Counted from the first letter of the stretch, positions 42,214-51,956 are shown. The stretch is DNA of 64,000 bases from Aggregatibacter actinomycetemcomitans DSM 8324 (GCF_000372365.1 NZ_AQUU01000003.1:1-64000), one strand, 5' to 3'. Numbers and translations are program-made. Notes: generated by a model from the letters alone, not told the origin.

Positions 42214-43362
42214 ATGAAAGCATTACATTTCGGTGCGGGCAATATCGGTCGCGGATTTATCGGAAAATTGTTGGCGGACAGCGGTGTTGAAGTGATTTTT
42301 GCCGATGTGAATGATAAGGTGATTGACCTGCTGAAAACGCAACAGTCCTATCATGTCAAAATCGTCGGCGACAGTGTGAATACGGTGGAAGAAGTCACTA
42401 ACGTTACCGGTATTAATTTTAAAGATGAAAATGCCGTGATTGAGTTATTCAAAACGGTGGATTTAGTCACCACCGCCGTAGGACCGAATGTGCTGAAAAT
42501 TATCGCCGGCACAATTGCAAAAGGCTTGGTAGCCCGTTTTGCCGCCGGTAACAACACGCCGTTAAATATTATCGCTTGCGAAAATATGGTGCGCGGCACA
42601 ACTTTCTTAAAAGAGCAGGTTTTCGCCCACTTAACGCCGGAACAAAAAGCCAAAGCGGAAGAATTGGTCGGTTTCGTGGATTCTGCCGTGGATCGTATCG
42701 TGCCGCCGGTGCAAGCGGATGAAAGCGATCCTTTATTGGTTACCGTGGAAGAATTCAGCGAATGGATCGTAGATGAAACTCAGTTTAAAGGGCAAATCCC
42801 GGCAATTCGCGGCATGGAAAAAACCGATAATCTGATGGCATTTGTGGAACGCAAATTGTTCACCCTGAACACCGGACACGCCACCACGTCTTACTTAGGC
42901 AAGCTAAAAGGCTATCGCTTCGTAAAAGAAAGCATTGAAGACGAAGCCATTAAAGCGGACGTGAAAGCTACCATGCAGGAAAGCGGCGCGGTGCTGATTA
43001 AACGTTACGGTTTTGCTCCGCAGGCGCACGCGGCGTATATTGAAAAAATCTTAAAACGCTTTGCGAACCCGTTCCTGGTGGATGACGTGGATCGTGTGGG
43101 GCGCGAGCCTTTGCGCAAATTAAGCTATAACGACCGCTTAATCAAACCGTTGCGCGGCACATTGGAATACGGCTTGCCGAATCAGCATTTGGTCAATGCC
43201 ATTGCCGCTGCCTTAGCGTATCGCAACGAACAGGATCCGCAAGCCTTGGAATTGGCGGAATCGCTTGCCGAAAACGGCGTCGCAGAAACCGTGCGTAAAT
43301 ATGCCGAGTTGCAGGACGATGCCGTGATTGAACGTATCGTAGAGGCTTATCAGGCGATTTAA
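42214..43362 (+). CDS. mtlD: Mannitol-1-phosphate 5-dehydrogenase
   Basis: Oxidises mannitol-1-phosphate to fructose-6-phosphate with NAD. The 382-residue protein matches the E. coli length. The N-terminal NAD-binding motif [15 protein letters not shown] (residues 6-20) and the catalytic-region sequence [20 protein letters not shown] are visible. AAAGGATAAATAAC precedes ATG 42214. Couples directly to the product of MtlA. Confidence 0.97.
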   Translation: MKALHFGAGNIGRGFIGKLLADSGVEVIFADVNDKVIDLLKTQQSYHVKIVGDSVNTVEEVTNVTGINFKDENAVIELFKTVDLVTTAVGPNVLKIIAGTIAKGLVARFAAGNNTPLNIIACENMVRGTTFLKEQVFAHLTPEQKAKAEELVGFVDSAVDRIVPPVQADESDPLLVTVEEFSEWIVDETQFKGQIPAIRGMEKTDNLMAFVERKLFTLNTGHATTSYLGKLKGYRFVKESIEDEAIKADVKATMQESGAVLIKRYGFAPQAHAAYIEKILKRFANPFLVDDVDRVGREPLRKLSYNDRLIKPLRGTLEYGLPNQHLVNAIAAALAYRNEQDPQALELAESLAENGVAETVRKYAELQDDAVIERIVEAYQAI

Positions 43363-43369
43363 GCGAAGT

Positions 43370-43400
43370 AGGGCGAATGAATATTCGCCCTCGCTGTTTT
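43370..43400 (+). terminator. Hairpin between mtlD and mtlR
   Basis: AGGGCGAAT (43370-43378) pairs with ATTCGCCCT (43383-43391) around a four-base loop, then CGCTGTTTT. It may reduce transcription of mtlR. Confidence 0.7.
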
Positions 43401-43439
43401 GTGAAATTTAAGACAATGGGTTTTTAAAAGGATTTTCAG

Positions 43440-43952
43440 ATGTCGATTGATCAGGCTTATGAAAAATTAAATGGCGCAATGTCTCTCCGCGGTTTCATCA
43501 CCGTCTCCGTTGTGATTTTTGATGAAGCTGTAGATGAATTGATTAACCGTGTTTTTCGTAAAACGGATTTCGTCGTGAAATCCGTGGTGGATTCCCTGTT
43601 TGAAACCTCCGGCCCGCTTTCCGATTTAAGCATTCGCTTAAAAGTGCTGCTGGGTTTAGGCATTGTGGAACAGCCGGTGTTTGCCGACATTCTTCATTTT
43701 ATCGGGTTAAAGGAAACCTTAAATAACGACGAAAAAGACTATGATTTTTCCGATGATATTATTTTGGATTTCGCCCGCCATTTACATTTATTGGAAGATA
43801 AACAGCTCCTTGATTTTCCGCCTGAAACCGAAAATCAGGATTCTTTGCTTTACCAAATTAAACGTCAGCGTAAAGAAAAAGTTATCCGCTCCAGCCTCAT
43901 TCTCACCATTACCGATATTTGCGAACGCCTGCAAGTGGAAAGCCCGTTGTAG
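43440..43952 (+). CDS. mtlR: Mannitol operon repressor family protein (MtlR/MltR)
   Basis: 170 residues, helical, without a recognisable helix-turn-helix, as is usual in this family. Matching features are the N-terminal LRGFITVSVVIFDEAVDELI and the central LSDLSIRLKVLLGLGIVE. In E. coli MtlR lowers mtl expression, by a mechanism that is not fully settled. It is the third gene of the operon, as in E. coli. Confidence 0.88.
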   Translation: MSIDQAYEKLNGAMSLRGFITVSVVIFDEAVDELINRVFRKTDFVVKSVVDSLFETSGPLSDLSIRLKVLLGLGIVEQPVFADILHFIGLKETLNNDEKDYDFSDDIILDFARHLHLLEDKQLLDFPPETENQDSLLYQIKRQRKEKVIRSSLILTITDICERLQVESPL

Positions 43953-44010
43953 GTTTTAGGGGCAAAAGTGCGGTCAAAAATTCAAGTGTTTTCTAATCAC
44001 CGAAAAACAA

Positions 44011-44040
44011 AAGACCTGAATCGGTTTCAGGTCTTTTTTA
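44011..44040. terminator. Terminator of the mannitol operon
   Basis: AAGACCTGAA (44011-44020) pairs with TTCAGGTCTT (44026-44035) around TCGGT, then TTTTA. Runs of A before the stem let it serve the converging iolG remnant on the minus strand as well. Confidence 0.88.
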
Positions 44041-44055
44041 GCATCAGAAAATGCT

Positions 44056-44970
44056 TTAGGCGATTTCCGCCAGTTTCACCGGGCGTCCTTCATCAAGAGA
44101 ACGTTTTGCCGCCAACGCGATCAGCACAGGTTGCAAGCCGTCGTTGCCGTTGACTAAAGTCGGTTTGTCGTTTACTACGGAATCCACAAAGCACGCCATT
44201 TCATCGGCGAAAGATTGCATATAGCGTTCTAGGAAGAAATATTTCGGTTTTTCGGCAATCACGCCCGCTTCACAGGAATACACGGCGGTGGAATCGGTAT
44301 CATTGCGGGTTTGTATCACGCCTTTCGAGCCGAACACTTCCGCCCGTTGGTCGTAGCCGTAAACCGCTTTGCGGCTGTTGTCGATCACACCGATTGCGCC
44401 ATTCGCCAGTTTTAAGGTGATGACGGCGATGTCAATATCGCCGGCTTTGCCGATTTCAGGATTCACCAGCACGCCGCCCGCCGCGTACACTTCCACCACT
44501 TCGCTGCCGGATAAATAACGGATCATGTCGAAATCGTGAATGGTCATGTCAAAGAACATCCCGCCGGATACTTTAACGTATTCAATCGGCGGTGCGTCAG
44601 GGTCGCGTGAGGTAACGCGGATTAAGTGCGGTTCACCGATGTCGCCGTTTTCCACGCGGGTCTTGATAGCTTTAAAGTTGTGGTCAAAACGACGGTTGAA
44701 TCCTACCTGGAATTTCACGCCCGCTTTTTCCACTTCGGCTAAGACTTCTTTAATTCGATTCACATCGGCGTCCACCGGTTTTTCACAGAAAATGTGTTTG
44801 CCGGCACGAGCGGCTTCAATGGAAATCGGTGCGTGGGTGTTGGTGGAAGAACAAACCAACACAGCATCAATTTCAGGATCCTGCAGAATGTGTTTGTAGT
44901 CTTCATAAACGTGCGGAATGCCCATGCCTTTCGTCCATTGTTTAAGCTCATCGGTGACGCGCACATCGGA
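44056..44970 (-). pseudogene. iolG: Inositol 2-dehydrogenase, N-terminally truncated
   Basis: About 302 residues of a Gfo/Idh/MocA-family dehydrogenase that oxidises myo-inositol to scyllo-inosose. The catalytic lysine of EKPVD and the pair in FFDMTIHDFDMIRYL are intact. The first strand and the GxGxxG NAD-binding loop, about 30 residues, are missing: the frame begins at ISDVRVTDELKQW and reaches a stop (TGA, 44986-44988) a few codons upstream. A GTG at 44964 could start a protein, but it could not bind NAD normally. Its lost 5' end abuts a truncated ABC transporter gene on the other strand. Confidence 0.8.
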
Positions 44971-44971
44971 A

Positions 44972-45052
44972 ATGCATGAAGGATATCAAGTGGGTATTAT
45001 TCCTCATACGGATCTGACACAAGAACGCATTCTTGAATTGGCTTCAGGCTAA
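44972..45052 (+). pseudogene. C-terminal remnant of a sugar ABC transporter ATPase
   Basis: The last 26 codons of a ribose/inositol-type ATP-binding protein: MHEGYQVG...TDLTQERILELASG then stop. The pattern VMHEG...TQExIxxLASG is the normal C-terminus of RbsA-like proteins. Everything upstream is lost at a junction near 44970. It sits 50 bases before the permease of the same transporter. Confidence 0.75.
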
Positions 45053-45102
45053 TTTTTTTATTTATCAGGGTCGGTTTTTAATTAGAAAATGAGAGGTTTA
45101 TT

Positions 45103-46056
45103 ATGGAAAACGTGACATTGAAGAAAATTATCAATGCTTATGGAATGGTCCTAATTTTAATTCTTCTCTTTTTGGGCTTATCTGTTTCAATTGATGGTTT
45201 TTTCTCAGCAAGAACAGTGTGGAGTATTGTTGAACAAGTCTCTATGTTCGGTATTATTGCCATTGGGGTGACATTTATCATTATTACTACCGGTATTGAT
45301 TTGTCATCAGGCTCAGTGGTCGCATTAACTGCTGTAGTTTCCGCGTCAGTGGTAACGGGCGGCGATACTTTTTCTGCCGCATTACTGGCTTTTGCAGTGT
45401 CTATTTTAATTGGTGCCGGATTGGGGTTAATTAACGGTGGGCTTACGGCAATTGGCAGCATTCCGCCGTTTATCGCCACATTGGGGATGATGATTATTGC
45501 ACGTGGTGCAGCGCAACTTTATTCTGATGGTCGTCCGATTGACGCTTCTTCCGAAGCCTTTACCTGGATTGCCGATGTCAATATTTTAGGGTTGCCGGGA
45601 TTGGTACTGTTATACATTTTAATTGTGATCGTCAGCCATATTTTACTCAGCCGTTCAACATTCGGTCGCCATGTTTATGCTGTTGGCGGAAACTTAAATG
45701 CAGCTAAAATTTGTGGTATTAACACCAATCGAACTTTAATCTGGGTTTATATCCTTGGCGGAGCGCTATCCGGTTTAGCCGGCGCATTGTTGGCGGCGCG
45801 TACTTATGCAGGTAACCCGTCTTATGGCTTGGCGTGGGAGCTTGATGCCATTGTGGCAGCCGTTATCGGCGGGGTTTCCTTAAGTGGTGGTTTCGGTACG
45901 ATCCCAATGTGCGTTATCGGCGCATTGATTATCGGTACAACCAATAAAGGATTAAATATGCTCGGCGTTGACCCTTATTGGCAACAAATTGTTAAAGGGG
46001 CGATTATCGTTGTCGCCGTATTACTTGATACCTTAAAACGTCGTAAAAAAGGATAA
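45103..46056 (+). CDS. Sugar (inositol/ribose-type) ABC transporter permease
   Basis: A 317-residue polytopic protein of the RbsC family, with eight or more hydrophobic segments and the family motifs ITTGIDLSSGSVVALTAV, GGLTAIGSIPPFIATLG and YAVGGNLNAAKICGI. GAGAGG precedes ATG 45103. The gene itself is complete, but its ATPase partner is reduced to 26 codons and no binding protein is nearby, so the transporter cannot work from this locus. Linkage to iolG suggests myo-inositol as the former substrate. Confidence 0.85.
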   Translation: MENVTLKKIINAYGMVLILILLFLGLSVSIDGFFSARTVWSIVEQVSMFGIIAIGVTFIIITTGIDLSSGSVVALTAVVSASVVTGGDTFSAALLAFAVSILIGAGLGLINGGLTAIGSIPPFIATLGMMIIARGAAQLYSDGRPIDASSEAFTWIADVNILGLPGLVLLYILIVIVSHILLSRSTFGRHVYAVGGNLNAAKICGINTNRTLIWVYILGGALSGLAGALLAARTYAGNPSYGLAWELDAIVAAVIGGVSLSGGFGTIPMCVIGALIIGTTNKGLNMLGVDPYWQQIVKGAIIVVAVLLDTLKRRKKG

Positions 46057-46087
46057 TTTTTTTGACCGCACTTTTACTGGAAAAAAG

Positions 46088-46117
46088 AAAAGCCTAGAAA
46101 ATATTTCTAGGCTTTTT
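46088..46117. terminator. Bidirectional terminator between the permease and adhE
   Basis: AAAAGCCTAGAAA (46088-46100) pairs with TTTCTAGGCTTTT (46104-46116), with T-runs on both strands. The genes converge here. Confidence 0.9.
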
Positions 46118-46138
46118 TGTGGAACTCACAACGGTGAA

Positions 46139-48760
46139 TTAATAATCCTTTGGATCATAACCAAAATAAGCGCGGGTGAGGATGTCTTCCATATCGGTAA
46201 CCATCGGTAAACGAGGGTTTGCCGGGGAACATTGGTCTTCAAAGGCGAGCAGTGCCACATCACGACGGGCATCCATCCACGCTTTTTCATCCAAGCCTTG
46301 TTCTTTGAAAGACATCTTAATGCCACAACGCACAGCTAAATCGTAGCAGGCTTGTGCGTAAGAACGCACGCCTTCTTCCGGTGTGCTGCAAGGCAAGCCG
46401 AGCATACGGGCGATGTCTTGGTATTTTACATCTGCTTTGTAGTAATTATATTTCGGCCACGTAGCGGTTTTTTCCGGGCAGGTACCGTTATAACGAATCA
46501 CGTGCGGCATTAAAATCGCGTTGGTGCGTCCGTGTGGTGTATGGAAGCGACCGCCGATTTTGTGGGCAAGGGAGTGGTTCATCCCTAAAAACGCATTGGC
46601 GAATGCCATACCTGCCATGGTGGAGGCGTTATGCATTCTTTCGCGCGCTTCCTGATCTTTTTCGGTCACAGATTTTTCCAGGAACTCAAACACCAGTTTA
46701 ATGGCTTGCAAGGCAAGACCATCGGTGAAGTCGCTGGCAAGAATGGATACATAAGCTTCGGTGGCGTGGGTTAATACGTCCAAGCCGGTGTCGGCGGCGA
46801 CATGTGCCGGTACAGTGATCACTAATGCCGGATCCACAATGGCGACGGTCGGGGTAAGCGAGTAGTCGGCAATCGGGTACTTTTTATTACCTTCGGTGAT
46901 AACCGCAAACGGTGTCACTTCAGAACCGGTACCGGATGTTGTCGGAATACCGATAAATCTGGCTTTACGACCTAGTTGCGGGAATTTAAACGCGCGTTTA
47001 CGTATATCCATGAATTTCTGTACCAAATCGCGGAAATCCACTTCTGGTTGTTCATAGAATAACCACATCACTTTTGCCGCATCCATTGCCGAACCACCAC
47101 CCAGAGCGATAATGGTATCCGGTTTGTAGTTACGGATTAACTCCGTACCACGGCGTACGGTTTCAATGGACGGATCCGGTTCTACATCGGCAAATAATTG
47201 GTAGGTTACGTGATTGCCACGAGCCGTAATTTGGTGGGCGATTTTTTCTACGAAACCTAAGTCCACCATGGTACGGTCGGTGACGATGACCACGCGTTCC
47301 ATGCCGCCCATGGATTGAAGATATTGAATTGAATCCCGTTCAAAATAGATTTTTGACGGCACTTTAAACCATTGCATATTGTTTCTCCGTCTGCCTACTC
47401 GTTTAATGTTAATTAAATTGACCGCACTTACGTTGTTGCCCACGGAATTTTTACCATAAGAACCACAACCTAACGTGAGGGAAGGCAGGAAGGCGTTATA
47501 CACATCACCGATACCGCCGAAGGTGGAAGGCGAGTTCCAGATAACGCGAATGGCTTTCACCCGTTTACCAAATTCTTTGGCAAGCTCCGCATCGGAGGTG
47601 TGAATGGCGGCGGAGTGACCCAAACCATGGAATTCCACCATTTGTTCCGCTTTTTCAAGACCGTCTTCACGGGAGGTAGATTTAATTAAAGCCAGTACCG
47701 GAGAAAGTTTTTCACGGGTTAGCGGCTCTTTTTCGCCCACTTCTTTACATTCGGCAAGCAGAATATTGGTTCGCGGTGGCACTTTGAAGCCCGCCTGTTC
47801 CGCAATCCAGGCGGCAGGTTTACCCACCACATTGGCATTCAGTTTCGCGCCGCCACAGTTCTTGCTGTTGGCTTTTGTGCCGAACATGAATTCTTCCAGC
47901 ATGGCTTTTTCTTTCTTGTTCACCATATAAACGCCGTAAGAAAGCATTTCTTTTACAAAATCGTTATAGATTTCTTCATCGACGATGGCCGCCTGTTCGG
48001 AGGCGCACACCATGCCGTTATCGAAGGATTTAGACATCACGATGTCGTGCACTGCTTGTTTTAAGTTGGCGGATTTTTCCACATAAGCCGGCACGTTACC
48101 TGCACCGACGCCCAATGCCGGTTTGCCGCAGGAATAAGCAGCTTCTACCATGGCGTTCCCGCCGGTGGCAAGGATGGTGGCGATGCCCGGGTGTTTCATT
48201 AATGCGGATGTGCCTTCCATAGATGGTTTTTCGATCCATTGAATACAATTTTTCGGCGCACCGGCGGCAATAGCAGCTTCATACACAATGCGGGCGGCGT
48301 GCGCGGAAGATTGTTGGGCGGAGGGATGGAAGGCAAAAATGATTGGGTTACGGGTTTTTAGCGCAATGAGGGACTTGAAAATGGCGGTGGATGTCGGGTT
48401 GGTTGTCGGGGTGATCCCACAGATGACGCCCACAGGATCGGCGATTTCGGTGATGCCTGTTTCATCATTTTCACTTATTACGCCGACGGTTTTTAAATGC
48501 CGCATATTGTTCACGACATATTCACAGGCGAATAAATTTTTGGTCGCTTTATCCTCAAATACGCCACGCCCGGTTTCTTCATAAGCGTGCATTGCCAGCA
48601 CACCATGTTGATCCAGCGCCGCCACAGAGGCTTTCGCCACAATGTAGTTCACCTGCTCTTGGTTTAATTGGCGGAATTCTTCCAGCGCAACCAAACCTTT
48701 TTCAACCAGAGCATTCACTTCTGCTTGTGCAGGACTTACTGCATTTTCAACATTACTCAT
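46139..48760 (-). CDS. adhE: Bifunctional acetaldehyde-CoA/alcohol dehydrogenase AdhE
   Basis: Reduces acetyl-CoA to ethanol in two NADH-linked steps during fermentation. The 873-residue protein has the N-terminal CoA-dependent aldehyde dehydrogenase with catalytic cysteine in NGMVCASEQAAIVDE (about residue 255), and the C-terminal iron alcohol dehydrogenase with GGGSAMDAAKVMWLFYE and the metal-binding histidines in AFANAFLGMNHSLAHKIGG. E. coli AdhE has 891 residues. The upstream region has FNR-like and CRP-like dyads. GGAGAAAAC precedes the ATG. Confidence 0.97.
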   Translation of the reverse strand: MSNVENAVSPAQAEVNALVEKGLVALEEFRQLNQEQVNYIVAKASVAALDQHGVLAMHAYEETGRGVFEDKATKNLFACEYVVNNMRHLKTVGVISENDETGITEIADPVGVICGITPTTNPTSTAIFKSLIALKTRNPIIFAFHPSAQQSSAHAARIVYEAAIAAGAPKNCIQWIEKPSMEGTSALMKHPGIATILATGGNAMVEAAYSCGKPALGVGAGNVPAYVEKSANLKQAVHDIVMSKSFDNGMVCASEQAAIVDEEIYNDFVKEMLSYGVYMVNKKEKAMLEEFMFGTKANSKNCGGAKLNANVVGKPAAWIAEQAGFKVPPRTNILLAECKEVGEKEPLTREKLSPVLALIKSTSREDGLEKAEQMVEFHGLGHSAAIHTSDAELAKEFGKRVKAIRVIWNSPSTFGGIGDVYNAFLPSLTLGCGSYGKNSVGNNVSAVNLINIKRVGRRRNNMQWFKVPSKIYFERDSIQYLQSMGGMERVVIVTDRTMVDLGFVEKIAHQITARGNHVTYQLFADVEPDPSIETVRRGTELIRNYKPDTIIALGGGSAMDAAKVMWLFYEQPEVDFRDLVQKFMDIRKRAFKFPQLGRKARFIGIPTTSGTGSEVTPFAVITEGNKKYPIADYSLTPTVAIVDPALVITVPAHVAADTGLDVLTHATEAYVSILASDFTDGLALQAIKLVFEFLEKSVTEKDQEARERMHNASTMAGMAFANAFLGMNHSLAHKIGGRFHTPHGRTNAILMPHVIRYNGTCPEKTATWPKYNYYKADVKYQDIARMLGLPCSTPEEGVRSYAQACYDLAVRCGIKMSFKEQGLDEKAWMDARRDVALLAFEDQCSPANPRLPMVTDMEDILTRAYFGYDPKDY

Positions 48761-48822
48761 AATGTTTTCTCCTAAAGTTTAAAAATTAAAATATAACTAC
48801 TTAGAATTATATTGTATGCACA

Positions 48823-48838
48823 AGTGATCTTAATCACA
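48823..48838. promoter_or_regulatory. CRP/FNR-type dyad upstream of adhE
   Basis: AGTGATCTTAATCACA has GTGAT...ATCAC symmetry, intermediate between CRP (TGTGA-TCACA) and FNR consensus, centred about 70 bases before the adhE start codon. Confidence 0.6.
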
Positions 48839-48862
48839 TTTTTTGGTGATTAGCTGAAATGT

Positions 48863-48876
48863 TTGATCTGGGTCAA
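48863..48876. promoter_or_regulatory. FNR-like site between adhE and a possible divergent small RNA
   Basis: TTGAT-CTGG-GTCAA matches the FNR consensus TTGAT-N4-ATCAA except one base. It could serve adhE on the left or a transcript to the right. Confidence 0.6.
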
Positions 48877-48910
48877 AAAACAAACTGCTTTGACTACCGT
48901 TATTTATTTG

Positions 48911-49027
48911 GGGTTGATTGGATTGGCGCGGTTATGCTGGTCATATAAAAATAAAGGTAACGCATTGCAAACCAAAGAAATTGAGAAATATAACGGAATC
49001 GATAAAAAATCTTTTCCGTTATTTTTT
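48911..49027 (+). ncRNA. Candidate small RNA divergent from adhE
   Basis: A strong terminator-like hairpin, AACGGAA (48992-48998) with TTCCGTT (49014-49020) and an inner GAT/ATC extension, is followed by ATTTTTTG on the plus strand although no plus-strand gene precedes it. The FNR-like site at 48863-48876 lies about 41 bases before 48911, the spacing of FNR-activated promoters, and TTTATT near 48903 could be a -10 box. The product would be about 117 bases, similar in size to the FNR-activated FnrS of E. coli. No primary-sequence homology is claimed. The start position is a guess. Confidence 0.4.
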
Positions 49028-49109
49028 GAAAGAATATAAACTTAGATTTAACTTTGAGGACATAAACGCATTAATTAATAACCTTATAACACTAGTGTGG
49101 CATTTAAGG

Positions 49110-51737
49110 CTAATCAAATATAGACCCAAATTTATAATCCAGGTTTAACCTCAAGGTTCTGCCCGGTGCAGGATTTAATCCCATATTGTTCGCGTCTAAA
49201 TAATATCTGTTAGTTAGATTATCCAGCGTTGCAGATATTGTTAGATCCTTTGAAATTTTATAATTTGCGAAAAGATCGACTATTGCATATGGCTTCCATT
49301 CGGCAGAATTTGTCTCCCCGGTATTATTGTTTGGCGAAAATATCGAAACTATGCGTTTTGAGTAGTAATTGTGGCGCGCACCCAGTTCAAGTTTATCATC
49401 CCAGAATCTAAATCCGACTGTAGTCGTTATCGTTGTTTTAGGAGGCAACGTATTGGCGAGATTGCTTCCGCTGATACCGCCCTCAAAGCACTGCGGTGTA
49501 TCTCTTATTCGTCCGACTTGATCGTCCCTACGGCAAAATTTCGTTTTTAGATAGTGTGTCATACCTATCTGTGTATAGAAGCTTCTCATATCAAAATATG
49601 CCGAAGTCTCATACCCACGAAAAAGGGCAGATCTAATATTGACGGTTTGTAGTCTGCCTTGCGTACTCGTTCTGGTGAGATAATCTTTCGTGAAGTTATT
49701 AAAATAAGCAAATTTAAAACCTAAAAAATTATCTCCACCGCCTATATCATCAAATAATAGATTTGTGCCAATTTCCCAGTTCTTTTGTCTCTCAGGCTTT
49801 AACTTGTAGGTTTGATAATCGACTATTTGTGTGCTAAATCCGCGTGATGCTTGAAACAAACTCGCTGAGCGTACAGCCTCGGCATATTTTATGTAAATTT
49901 GCGCGTTCTCATGTGGTTCGAAGGTAAACATCGCGATTGGTGATGTGGCCTTAACGCTTGGAGGTTGCGGCCAAGAATAAATCCGGCATCTTTTTTGAAA
50001 CGGGTTGTTGCGCACCGGTTCACAGACGGAATTCTTCGGATCGGGCATATTTTTGCGTACGAATTTATCTTCGACTCTGGGCTGAAAATCATGAATTGCG
50101 GTGCGGATGTGTCGCAGACCTAGATCTATTTTAAGCCAGTTCGTGATTGGATAGTTAAGCGAAATGAAGGCACTTTTTTCTTTGCGCTTTGCGTTTCTGA
50201 TGTAAAACGGTGCTACAGCATTGTCAGGATAGCCTTTTGCGCGTACTCTAGCAGCCATATCTTTAGGCGGATGAATTCTTTCGCGCGAGTAACTTATGCC
50301 GTAGTTTATCGTTAGTGGTCTATCGAAAATTTGCGCTACACTGGTGTTGCTTAAATTTAGTCCCTTCTGCTCGGAGATTGTAAAGTGCGCGTGGCGAGAG
50401 CTGAAATCAACCAGATCCTCGATGAAAGGTGTAAAGCTAGAAGTGTCACTTTTAGTGTAATATCCGCTTAAAGTTAGCTTGATAAATGGATTTGTCGGAT
50501 CGAAGATATATTTTGCGCTGTAGCTATCGGTCTTTACTTCCGTGCCTTCTCCCTGCAGCGCACCGTCTCCACGAAAGCTCGTAATGGACGGCATCAGCTC
50601 GCCGAATTTGCTTCTATAGCCGCGGTAGGTCAAATTTAAAGCATGCGTGTCGTTGTAAGTGTTAAACTTAGCCAGATAGGACTTATTATCCTGGCTGGTA
50701 TTTAGTACTTCCTCGCCACCACGAAAGTAGGTATAACCGTTTTGCTCTTTAAATCTCAGCCTACCGATCCTAACATCTTCTTCAGTCACAAGAGGTCTGC
50801 CGAATCTGTCCTTTCTCGTAGGGTCTCTGTGTACTTCAAAATCATCTTCATTTTTATATTCGATATCTTCTATCACTGGTACGGCGCCATGGCGTCCGAC
50901 GAAATAATTGCCCTGCTTCTTTTTGGCGTAGGCCAACACAATGTCGGCGTTTTCCCACTTTTTAGAAAATGCGAGCGAGTAGTTGTAGCTTTTGCCTAAA
51001 TTCTGAAAAGGATTTTTGGATGCGTATTTCGCGTTGGGGTTGTAGGTTTGCTTCGGACATTTACCCGAACGGTTGGTACGACATTCGTCTATCCATTTAG
51101 TGCGGTATCCGCCGCGTGTATAAAGAGGCGGTTTGTCTGTAGTATTAGACATCGTACCGAACCGCAAGCGAAGTCCCCAGTTCTTATTTTCGGGGATTAT
51201 GTCTTTGTAGCCTACGGTATTCATTCTCACTACACCACCTGTGGCGCCGGTAGCATCTGCTTTGAGTGACGGGCCTTTTTCTATTTCTACGCGCGAGATA
51301 AGATCAGGATCCAGATATGTTCGGGTACTTGAACCTGCATAGCCTTGCCACGAAGGGATAGACTGAAGCGAATCATCGATCAAAACAGGAATTCTGTTTT
51401 CGTTGGCTATACCTCTAATTATAGGGGTTATAGCGCCGCTGTTTCGTTTGTTGCCGACCATAACGCCCGGAATTCCGCTTAAAAAATCACCTACTGATGA
51501 GCCGCGAAAACGTTGAATTTTTGTATCATTGAGATATGAGTACGAACCGGATTTTAGATAGCTTTCCAGTTCATCCTCATATGAAGTTTTACTTTGCCCG
51601 GTAACTACTATGTCCGGTAGAACCGTAGTTTGAGGGGCAGCATCGATACTTTGTGACGTGCAGATCAAAGTGGTCAAAAAGAGTAGTGTAGGGTTGCGTT
51701 TGTCACTTTTTTGAGATTTTTTAAATTTAAAATTCAT
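49110..51737 (-). CDS. TonB-dependent outer-membrane receptor
   Basis: 875 residues. A signal peptide (to about residue 34) is followed by a TonB box-like LPDIVVTGQ, the plug domain (GDFLSGIPGVMVGNKRNSGA, RVEIEKGPSLKADATGATGG) and a 22-strand-type barrel ending LDNLTNRYYLDANNMGLNPA then LRLNLDYKFGSIFD. The normal terminal aromatic residue is at F870 (DYKF); five extra residues follow, as if the original stop was lost. The substrate, probably an iron complex, cannot be told. No exact uptake signal occurs in 2.6 kb. AAAGGAGCAGT precedes the ATG. Confidence 0.88.
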   Translation of the reverse strand: MNFKFKKSQKSDKRNPTLLFLTTLICTSQSIDAAPQTTVLPDIVVTGQSKTSYEDELESYLKSGSYSYLNDTKIQRFRGSSVGDFLSGIPGVMVGNKRNSGAITPIIRGIANENRIPVLIDDSLQSIPSWQGYAGSSTRTYLDPDLISRVEIEKGPSLKADATGATGGVVRMNTVGYKDIIPENKNWGLRLRFGTMSNTTDKPPLYTRGGYRTKWIDECRTNRSGKCPKQTYNPNAKYASKNPFQNLGKSYNYSLAFSKKWENADIVLAYAKKKQGNYFVGRHGAVPVIEDIEYKNEDDFEVHRDPTRKDRFGRPLVTEEDVRIGRLRFKEQNGYTYFRGGEEVLNTSQDNKSYLAKFNTYNDTHALNLTYRGYRSKFGELMPSITSFRGDGALQGEGTEVKTDSYSAKYIFDPTNPFIKLTLSGYYTKSDTSSFTPFIEDLVDFSSRHAHFTISEQKGLNLSNTSVAQIFDRPLTINYGISYSRERIHPPKDMAARVRAKGYPDNAVAPFYIRNAKRKEKSAFISLNYPITNWLKIDLGLRHIRTAIHDFQPRVEDKFVRKNMPDPKNSVCEPVRNNPFQKRCRIYSWPQPPSVKATSPIAMFTFEPHENAQIYIKYAEAVRSASLFQASRGFSTQIVDYQTYKLKPERQKNWEIGTNLLFDDIGGGDNFLGFKFAYFNNFTKDYLTRTSTQGRLQTVNIRSALFRGYETSAYFDMRSFYTQIGMTHYLKTKFCRRDDQVGRIRDTPQCFEGGISGSNLANTLPPKTTITTTVGFRFWDDKLELGARHNYYSKRIVSIFSPNNNTGETNSAEWKPYAIVDLFANYKISKDLTISATLDNLTNRYYLDANNMGLNPAPGRTLRLNLDYKFGSIFD

Positions 51738-51905
51738 ACTGCTCCTTTAAAATATAATTATAATTTTAGGGACGGTATTAGATTAGCAGTTATATTACTT
51801 TGTGAAAATTAACATAATTAATTGAAATAACTGCACTTTCATCTGAGAATTTATTAGATATTACTCCTGATTCTCCGTCTTATTCTATTGAAAAATTTGA
51901 AAGTA

Positions 51906-51948
51906 AAAAGTGCGGTCGAAATTCACTATGAATTTTAACCGCACTTTT
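51906..51948. terminator. Uptake-signal terminator after secF
   Basis: AAAAGTGCGGT (51906-51916) and ACCGCACTTTT (51938-51948) are exact complements, with an inner palindrome (AAATTCACTATGAATTT). On the minus strand it ends in TTTTTACTTT, fitting termination of yajC-secD-secF. Confidence 0.8.
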
Positions 51949-51956
51949 GTTATTGA

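Noticed and set aside
48918-49148. 76-codon ORF between adhE and the TonB receptor
   Set aside because: No ribosome-binding site, no recognisable protein, and a terminator-like hairpin lies in its middle.
49110-51737. Insertion sequence or transposon around the TonB receptor
   Set aside because: No transposase gene, terminal inverted repeats or target duplication could be seen at its borders.
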